From assembly GCA_964630905.1 (NCBI GenBank), contig CAZVWR010000037.1, positions 1 to 30,774 on the forward strand: a stretch of DNA of 30,774 nt. Direction: 5' to 3'. Positions 25,341 through 30,774 of the stretch are shown piece after piece. The position numbers were made by a program, and so were the translations under genes. The notes beneath the pieces are model-generated. The model ran no database searches and was not told the DNA's origin. It worked only from the letters and a program-made list of their open reading frames with translations. Each line of letters starts with the position of its first letter. Positions within the stretch are counted from its first letter, which is position 1. The DNA comes from JAGOEX01 sp964630905 (GTDB lineage: Bacteria; UBP6; UBA1177).

Positions 25341-25415
25341 GTGAATGACCTTATTTATTGCAATTCAACCTGCGACGGATACAATGAAAGTGTTTGTGAA
25401 ACTGACGGATGGTGA
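25341..25415 (+). pseudogene. Relic of a Cys-rich extracellular protein C-terminus
   Basis: This stretch reads DLIYCNSTCDGYNESVCETD followed by Gly-Trp and a stop, the style of the Cys modules found in the large surface protein at the left edge. It has no ribosome site or usable start. A related PEFCE reading continues just upstream in another frame (25331-25345), as if a one-base shift separates them. It is probably the tail of a decayed lipoprotein gene; it could also be chance. Confidence 0.35.
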
Positions 25416-25421
25416 TAACCT

Positions 25422-27038
25422 ATGCGTAACATATTAATTATATTCCTTTTGCTGTCATTTTGGTCATGCACTTCATGTAACTCAAATGATCCGAAAAACG
25501 ACCATGATTCGCAGGATTTACCTGATTCACATGATTTTGATTCGGTTGCTGATGCTGACTTGCCTGATTCAACTGTTGAAAATGACACTGAAACGGATGA
25601 GGTCAGCTCAGACACCGACATTGACGATGAATGGGAAAGGGATGTCGAAGTTCCTGACATGAGCGGTAATCCTTATTGGGAAGAATATTCCGACTCGGAC
25701 AAAAACATCGCATATTATTATTACGGTGATAAACCCATCAAGGCATCTGACCCCGAAGATGTGAAAGCTTTGTGGTCAAAAAAATGTGTTCTGGATGTAT
25801 GTCTGCAATGCGAGTCAGCTCCCTATGATCTGTGTGCGGAGAACTATCCTTTTGAGGCACAGATAATAAACGGGCCAAATAGCGGTTCAAGGGTTGAGTC
25901 AACTGCTGGTGAGTTCCAATGTGATGCATTGTTGACACCGGGAAAATGGTACACAAGTGAAATCTCAAATACGATTCGGTTTAGCGAAAAAGATGGGAAG
26001 GTCTGGTACTACATCAACAACGGTACAACTTCCTGGCAGGGTGGAAGTACACTTGCATATGATTTAACTACCAGGAAGGTTGAGAGGATTGGTCGTGGAT
26101 ATATGGATGGATGGCAGAACAGCAAATATTATTTTGTTTCAACATATGATTATCGTGTCGATAGTATGAATGAAGAAAGTATTTATTACGGACCTTCAAA
26201 CAGACATCTTCTGTATTATGACAGGGAACAGAACAAATACGGATATGCTTTGAAATTTGCAGAAACTCCGCAAGAACTTGTTGATGTAAGGGCAAGCGAA
26301 ACATATCTTTTCATGAGTGCCCATTTTGCAGATGATGCATCTGACATGAGACTTTTATATACAAAAATCGGTGAATGGGACAAATGGAAAGAGCTGACAT
26401 ATAAAAAAGATACTCTTTACGGCGGTCAGAGAAGAGCGGGATATCCTTCGATGATTGACAGTTTCGTTGTATATTTTGATTATGATATTCAGGTTCAGTT
26501 CTGTGATCTTTCTAAAGGAGATGCCGGATGTTTCAGAGTGTCAAAAAATGATGAATATGGAAGATATCCGGTATTTAAGGATAAAAATACAGTTATCTAC
26601 AGCTCAGAGAAAACAACCGGAACCGGCAGATCGCTTATTCAGGCGGATATCACAGATAAAAATAACATCAAATACAAAACGCTTTATTACGGATCAGAAA
26701 TTAAATCCATCTTTCCAGCCGATATGGATAATGAAAAAATCATGTTCATGAGAAACTATCCAAACGGCGGAGAAGAATACGCTCTGGATATTTGTTTTTA
26801 CAATTTTTCAAGCGAAAAAGTCACCTGCATGGATGAACCGTTTGACCTCGCATTTCAGAAAAATGAAGGATATATTTACAAAAACAAAATAGTTTTCAGA
26901 AGTCGTCTTGATCTTGTTGTAAGAGACCTCGAATGTTACTGTGATCTTTATCCGGCAAAATGTCCATTATCCGATTACACACCGAACACAGAAAATCCCA
27001 AAAAACCGTGGGGATGGGACTGGAAACCGGGAGAGTGA
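25422..27038 (+). CDS. Large surface lipoprotein, possible beta-propeller
   Basis: 538 residues. The signal MRNILIIFLLLSFWSC makes Cys16 the lipidation site; residues about 20-80 are an Asp/Ser/Glu-rich spacer. The rest is rich in Tyr and Trp, with blocks such as KDGKVWYYINNGTTSWQGG, SNRHLLYYDREQNKYGYAL, IQVQFCDLSKGDAGCFRV, NTVIYSSEKTTGTGRSLIQA and KIVFRSRLDLVVRDLEC. The recurring strand pattern is like TolB- or WD40-type propellers, but no named family was recognised. A few paired Cys suggest disulfides. The ribosome site is weak (GGTGATAA). Base composition matches its neighbours. It ends in WGWDWKPGE. Role unknown; binding or display at the cell surface is a guess. Confidence 0.8.
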   Translation: MRNILIIFLLLSFWSCTSCNSNDPKNDHDSQDLPDSHDFDSVADADLPDSTVENDTETDEVSSDTDIDDEWERDVEVPDMSGNPYWEEYSDSDKNIAYYYYGDKPIKASDPEDVKALWSKKCVLDVCLQCESAPYDLCAENYPFEAQIINGPNSGSRVESTAGEFQCDALLTPGKWYTSEISNTIRFSEKDGKVWYYINNGTTSWQGGSTLAYDLTTRKVERIGRGYMDGWQNSKYYFVSTYDYRVDSMNEESIYYGPSNRHLLYYDREQNKYGYALKFAETPQELVDVRASETYLFMSAHFADDASDMRLLYTKIGEWDKWKELTYKKDTLYGGQRRAGYPSMIDSFVVYFDYDIQVQFCDLSKGDAGCFRVSKNDEYGRYPVFKDKNTVIYSSEKTTGTGRSLIQADITDKNNIKYKTLYYGSEIKSIFPADMDNEKIMFMRNYPNGGEEYALDICFYNFSSEKVTCMDEPFDLAFQKNEGYIYKNKIVFRSRLDLVVRDLECYCDLYPAKCPLSDYTPNTENPKKPWGWDWKPGE

Positions 27039-27083
27039 CTTGAAAATCTGAAACGGAAACTCTGAGAAAGTTGATTTTATTTA

Positions 27084-27542
27084 TCAGTCTTCAGTGTAAT
27101 CCATGACATTCATTCTCTGATAATTGAACAGTTCATCTTCCTTGAAAAACCTTTGAAGTTCGATGAGTGCTTCTTCAGCATTTGCCGATGCGTGGATGAC
27201 ATTGTTGCTTAATGAGATGGAGTAGTCGCCTCTGATGGTTCCGGGAGCCGCTTCTATCGGATTTGTTGCACCGATCAGGGTTCTAACCCGCTTAATAATA
27301 TCATTTCCCTCAAGAGCGAGAGCAATGATGGGCGTTCTCTGCATCCCTTTTTTCAAATCGTTGAAGAAAGGTTCGTTGCGAAGATGGGAATAATGTTTCT
27401 CGATCATGTAGTCATCCAGCATCATCATTTTGACACCGACGATCTTTATTCCCTTCCTTTCGAAGCGGGTAATAATTTCACCGGCGAGCTCCCGCTGAAT
27501 CGCTCCCGGCTTGATAAGCACCAAGGTTTTTTCTCTTGCCAT
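27084..27542 (-). CDS. ndk: Nucleoside diphosphate kinase
   Basis: 152 residues. It transfers the gamma-phosphate of ATP to other nucleoside diphosphates via a phospho-histidine. Motifs: TLVLIKPGAIQRELAGEII near the N-terminus, KHYSHLRNEPFF, NPIEAAPGTIRGDYS and NVIHASA with catalytic His117 (the usual NVIHGSD has Ala for Asp here). The start at 27542 is set by GGAGG eight bases upstream and by the family start at the KTLVLIKP strand; earlier in-frame ATGs at 27557 and 27584 would add non-family residues. Divergent from the FabH-like gene. Confidence 0.95.
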   Translation of the reverse strand: MAREKTLVLIKPGAIQRELAGEIITRFERKGIKIVGVKMMMLDDYMIEKHYSHLRNEPFFNDLKKGMQRTPIIALALEGNDIIKRVRTLIGATNPIEAAPGTIRGDYSISLSNNVIHASANAEEALIELQRFFKEDELFNYQRMNVMDYTED

Positions 27543-27569
27543 TATTGAGACCTCCATAAAAAAAGTTAC

Positions 27570-27583
27570 TGATAAGTTTATCA
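27570..27583. promoter_or_regulatory. Palindrome over the ndk promoter
   Basis: TGATAA-GT-TTATCA is a perfect 6+6 inverted repeat overlapping the putative ndk -10 (TAAACT on the minus strand, 27575-27580, 17 bases from TTGAGG at 27598-27603). It may bind a dimeric repressor or arise by chance in AT-rich DNA. Confidence 0.3.
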
Positions 27584-27588
27584 CTAAA

Positions 27589-27616
27589 TTGACATAACCT
27601 CAAATTTTAATATTTT
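27589..27616 (+). promoter_or_regulatory. Possible promoter of the FabH-like gene
   Basis: A perfect TTGACA (27589-27594) and TATTTT (27611-27616, 4/6) are 16 bases apart, 66 bases before the start. The TTGACATAAC here also occurs in the RND operon promoter at 7310. Confidence 0.45.
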
Positions 27617-27682
27617 TCTGTAACCGGTTGAAAGGTCGGTCAGTCAAAAAGGGGAAGGGGCTGAAATTTATCTGGAGCGGGG

Positions 27683-28633
27683 ATGAAGAAAAATCTTTTT
27701 AATCAGAATCTTTATGGAATCAGGGAGATAGGCACTTACATCCCTGAAAAAAGGATCAACAACACATTAAAACAGGAGAAGTTCGGTTTCAAAGAGTCAT
27801 TTCTTGAAGAGAAGATCGGGGTTTTTAAAACTTCTTTGAAAGATGATAACGAAGACTGTTCCGATATGTGTGTCAAGGCGTTCAATGACCTTGTGTCAAA
27901 AATTTCGATTGAGAAAAATGAAATTGAAGTCATTATTGTTGTGACACAGAATCCTGATGAAAGAATGCCTCATTCGGGAGCATTTGTTCATAAAAAACTG
28001 TCATTACCTGTGACCTGTGCATCGTTTGATATTTCTCTTGGGTGTTCGGGATTTGTTTACGGACTTTCTGTTATAACAAGTTTCATGAAAGCGAACAACA
28101 TGAAAAAAGGGATACTTTTTACAAGCGACCCTTATTCGAAGATCATAGATCAGGAAGATAGAAACACGACACTTCTTTTCGGTGACGGAGCAACTGCATC
28201 TCTTATCACGGATGAAGATCCGGTTATTGTTCCGGGAAAATTCTCATTCGGTACGCTTGGTGAGAAATGGGAAGAGATCAGACTCATAAGCGACAAGCTT
28301 TTCATGAACGGACAACAGGTTGTTAAGTTTGTAAAAAGATATATACCTGACGACATCAGAAAAAATATTGCTGACAATGGATATGATGTAGAAAACATTG
28401 ACAGATTTGTCCTTCATCAGGCAAGCAAATTCATGGTTGATATTGTCGCGGAAGATCTGGGTGCCAACCCTTCAAAAGTACCGTTTGACATAAGAAATTA
28501 CGGCAACACGGTCTCAAGTTCAATTCCGTTAGTCCTCGAAAAAGAGTTGCACAATAAAGAGAACAAAACCTTCCTCATCAGCGGCTTCGGAGTCGGATTA
28601 AGTTTCGGAAGCTGTGTTTTGAAAAGGGTGTGA
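27683..28633 (+). CDS. FabH-like 3-oxoacyl-ACP synthase III family protein
   Basis: 316 residues, thiolase fold. The KAS III catalytic triad is present: Cys121 in SLGCSGFVYGL, His245 in FVLHQAS, and Asn275 in RNYGNTVSSS. LLFGDGATASLI and ISGFGVGLSFGSCVLKR near the end are also family motifs. KAS III enzymes condense an acyl-CoA with malonyl-ACP; this one stands apart from any fab gene cluster, so it may start fatty acids or act in another acyl-transfer pathway. GGAG lies five bases before the ATG. Its stop abuts the convergent argS stop. Confidence 0.88.
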   Translation: MKKNLFNQNLYGIREIGTYIPEKRINNTLKQEKFGFKESFLEEKIGVFKTSLKDDNEDCSDMCVKAFNDLVSKISIEKNEIEVIIVVTQNPDERMPHSGAFVHKKLSLPVTCASFDISLGCSGFVYGLSVITSFMKANNMKKGILFTSDPYSKIIDQEDRNTTLLFGDGATASLITDEDPVIVPGKFSFGTLGEKWEEIRLISDKLFMNGQQVVKFVKRYIPDDIRKNIADNGYDVENIDRFVLHQASKFMVDIVAEDLGANPSKVPFDIRNYGNTVSSSIPLVLEKELHNKENKTFLISGFGVGLSFGSCVLKRV

Positions 28634-30349
28634 TTACATTCTTTCAATGACTTCAATCCCCAAAAGATTCAGGCCTGTTTTTATGGTGTGTGCGACACTT
28701 TCAGACAAAAGAAGTCTTGACTGCACCAGCTCATTTTCAGCTTTCAGGACTGGTGTCGAGTTGTAAAAACTGCTGAATTTCTGTGCAAGGTCATAGATGT
28801 GGTCTGCTATAAGATTCGGTTTATAGTATTCTGCGGCTTTCTGAACACATTCAGGAAACCGGACAATTGATGAAGCTATCTGTTTTTCGATCTCAGTTTC
28901 CAGAACTATTTTTGCAGAGTGATCGAATTTTATTCCTGTTTCAGCCGCCTTTCTTTTTATTGACTGTATCCTCGCATACGAATACTGAAGATAAGGTGCT
29001 GTGTTTCCTTCAAAACTCAGTGCCTTGTCCCATCTGAAATCAATAGCACTCGTTCTGTTCTGGGAAAGGTCTGAATATTTTAAAGCCCCTATTCCGACAG
29101 CTTTTGCTATCTTTTTCCTTTCATCTTCCGGAATGTCAGGATTTTTTTCTGTTACTATTGCAAAAGCTCTCGATTCAGCTTCAGCAAAAAGATCGTTGAG
29201 CTTTACAGTGTTACCTTCACGGGTGCTTAAAATAATTCCGTTAAAAGACATTACACCGAATGTTACATGGACAAATTCCATATCATAACCCATTTTCCTG
29301 GCGATGCTGAAAACCTGTGAAAAATGTGCTGCCTGCCTGTCATCAGTAACATAAACAGCTTTGTTTACTGAATAATTTTCATATTTAAACTTTGCAGTTG
29401 CAAGATCGCTTGTTGAATATAGATATGCTCCATCCTTTTTCCTGATTATGCAGGGATGAAGATTCTCGCTTTCATCAGGAAAAACAACCAGTGCACCTTC
29501 ACTTTCAACCGCGAGCCCTTTACTTATAAGTTCGTCAACAATGCCGGGCATCATATTGTGATAAAAGGACTCACCGTAATAAGTGTCGAAATCGATATCC
29601 AGATATTTGTATATTCTCTTGCATTCATTGAGGGTTATTTCAATGAATTGTTCCCACAGGTCAAGGTTTCCGCTGTCTCCGTCCTGCACTTTCTTGAGTT
29701 CTGCTCTTGCCAGATCATCCAATTCCGGATCGTTTTCAGCAGCTTTTCCGAATTTTATGTAGATCCTTTCAAGCTCAGATATAGGGTCGTTCTTAAAATT
29801 CTCTTCATCAAGCCACCGTTTATATGCAACGATGAGTTTTCCGAACTGAGTTCCCCAGTCTCCCAGATGATTGTCGGCAATGACATTATAACCAATGAAT
29901 CTCATTATCCTTTTTATGCTGTCACCGATAAGAGTTGTTCTCAAATGACCTGCGTGCATCGGTTTTGCGATATTGGGGCTGGAATAATCAATGACAACAT
30001 CTCCTTTTGTGTCAATGTGAGAGAAATCCCATTTGTTCTGAGTTGAAAATTTAACAATTTCAGAAAGATATTCTCTGTTTATGAATATGTTTATGAACCC
30101 GGGGCCTGCCACTTCAAGTTTTTCTATCACATTATTCTTCTCAAGTGCCGACACTATGTTTTCGGCAATAACTCTGGGTGGTTTCCCAAAACTTTTTGAA
30201 GCCGACATAGCGAAATTTGTCTGATAATCGCCGAACTTTTCACTGCTTGCGGGTTGCAGGAAAAGCTTGTCCCAGTCTGTGAAATCAGGGTTTATTTTCA
30301 AAACCGCTTCCTTTAAAATTCTTGAAATCTCAATAGTTACAAGTTCCAT
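28634..30349 (-). CDS. argS: Arginyl-tRNA synthetase
   Basis: 571 residues, the usual length. It charges tRNA-Arg. Features are an N-terminal Add-1-like domain with FGDYQTNFAM, the class I signature in NIAKPMHAGHLRTTLIGDSI (HAGH at 132-135), the GDWGTQFGKL motif, LSTREGNTVKLNDLF in the KMSKS position (ArgRS commonly has a STRxGN variant here), and a C-terminal anticodon-binding domain with YSYARIQSI and final LLGIEVIERM. GAGGG precedes the ATG by three bases. Its stop touches the stop of the FabH-like gene. Confidence 0.97.
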   Translation of the reverse strand: MELVTIEISRILKEAVLKINPDFTDWDKLFLQPASSEKFGDYQTNFAMSASKSFGKPPRVIAENIVSALEKNNVIEKLEVAGPGFINIFINREYLSEIVKFSTQNKWDFSHIDTKGDVVIDYSSPNIAKPMHAGHLRTTLIGDSIKRIMRFIGYNVIADNHLGDWGTQFGKLIVAYKRWLDEENFKNDPISELERIYIKFGKAAENDPELDDLARAELKKVQDGDSGNLDLWEQFIEITLNECKRIYKYLDIDFDTYYGESFYHNMMPGIVDELISKGLAVESEGALVVFPDESENLHPCIIRKKDGAYLYSTSDLATAKFKYENYSVNKAVYVTDDRQAAHFSQVFSIARKMGYDMEFVHVTFGVMSFNGIILSTREGNTVKLNDLFAEAESRAFAIVTEKNPDIPEDERKKIAKAVGIGALKYSDLSQNRTSAIDFRWDKALSFEGNTAPYLQYSYARIQSIKRKAAETGIKFDHSAKIVLETEIEKQIASSIVRFPECVQKAAEYYKPNLIADHIYDLAQKFSSFYNSTPVLKAENELVQSRLLLSESVAHTIKTGLNLLGIEVIERM

Positions 30350-30485
30350 GTTCCCTCAGAAAAATCAGATAATTACAAAATGATATATCACAAAAAAGAA
30401 AAGAAAACAACTCTTGGAGTACAGTAATTCCGTTATAAATAATGGATGTTTGAAATTACCGCAAACTGATTGATGGAGTTGTATC

Positions 30486-30774
30486 ATGAGAAAATTTTAC
30501 AGTGTTTTAGTGTTATGGACAGTTTTTCTGTTTTTTTCAGCTTGTGTTGAAACGCAGGTGGAAATTCAAACGCCTGACAATGAAGCTGTTAAGTCTGATG
30601 AATCTAATGTTACCCCTGACGAAACAGCGGGTGAACAGGAACAGAGCAATGATGATAATGTGACAACTCCGGATGATGATCAGACTTCAGAAAATGGCGA
30701 ATGTGATACTGCAAAACTGGGAGCAAGCTGCACGACAGATACAGAATGCGGAAAATGTAATATCTGCATAACAA
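30486..30774 (+). CDS. Cys-rich surface lipoprotein, 3' end outside window
   Basis: The visible 96 residues are a signal ending FFSAC (Cys20), an Asp/Glu/Thr-rich spacer (about 25-70), and the start of a Cys-rich region (GECDTAKLGASCTTDTECGK then CNIC). GGAG lies seven bases before the ATG. The layout, acidic spacer then Cys modules, matches the partly visible protein at the left edge, so it is likely another large surface lipoprotein. Family unknown because the body is missing. Confidence 0.75.
   Translation, partial: MRKFYSVLVLWTVFLFFSACVETQVEIQTPDNEAVKSDESNVTPDETAGEQEQSNDDNVTTPDDDQTSENGECDTAKLGASCTTDTECGKCNICIT

Noticed and set aside
29456..30046. 196-residue plus-strand frame inside argS
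   Set aside because: argS is certain over this span and the antisense frame has no recognisable domain.

Overview
The window reads as chromosomal DNA of a low-GC, Gram-negative bacterium with two membranes. Evidence for this is several secreted lipoproteins, an RND efflux pump with its periplasmic adaptor, and a protein with a TonB-like AgmX/PglI C-terminal tail. That tail is typical of Myxococcota and related deltaproteobacterial-grade lineages, so a member or neighbour of that group is the best guess; no rRNA or other decisive marker is present. Coding density is high and no gap between genes exceeds 300 bases.

Layout, left to right. (1) 1-3989: the 3' part of a very large mosaic surface protein (tandem Cys modules, beta-helix, lamin-tail domain), ended by a clear terminator. 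(2) 4095-5949: secreted subtilisin-like protease plus a thioredoxin-like protein. (3) 5950-7240, minus: thiL overlapping a DUF192 gene. (4) 7383-11461, plus: two-gene RND efflux operon. (5) 11458-18003, minus: pyrH-frr-[short Hsp70]-[pseudo-receiver/J-domain protein]-uppS-cdsA-dxr. This is the conserved UMP kinase/ribosome recycling/isoprenoid-phospholipid cluster with a chaperone pair inserted in it. (6) 18104-22341, minus: a membrane-anchored AraC-type regulator, then a von Willebrand A-domain lipoprotein and an AgmX-tail protein that share an unusual linker. A pair of 22-bp direct repeats lies in front of the last two. (7) 22437-22604: tRNA-Lys and tRNA-Glu. (8) 22810-27038, plus: a lone MalG-like sugar permease, a lipoprotein with 41 Gly-Asp/Asn-Thr/Ser triplets and a CBM25-like starch-binding module, a DUF1566-type lipoprotein, a relic fragment, and a 538-residue lipoprotein. 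(9) 27084-30349: ndk, a FabH-like ketoacyl synthase and argS. (10) 30486-end: the start of another lipoprotein.

How the parts relate: housekeeping genes (thiL, dxr, cdsA, uppS, frr, pyrH, ndk, argS, tRNAs) are interleaved with cell-surface genes. The two least familiar units are the regulator/vWA/AgmX-tail set, which looks like an envelope system under its own regulator, and the lidless Hsp70 with its pseudo-receiver/J-domain partner embedded in an otherwise conserved operon. Several likely start codons lie a few codons downstream of the longest possible start, as given entry by entry.
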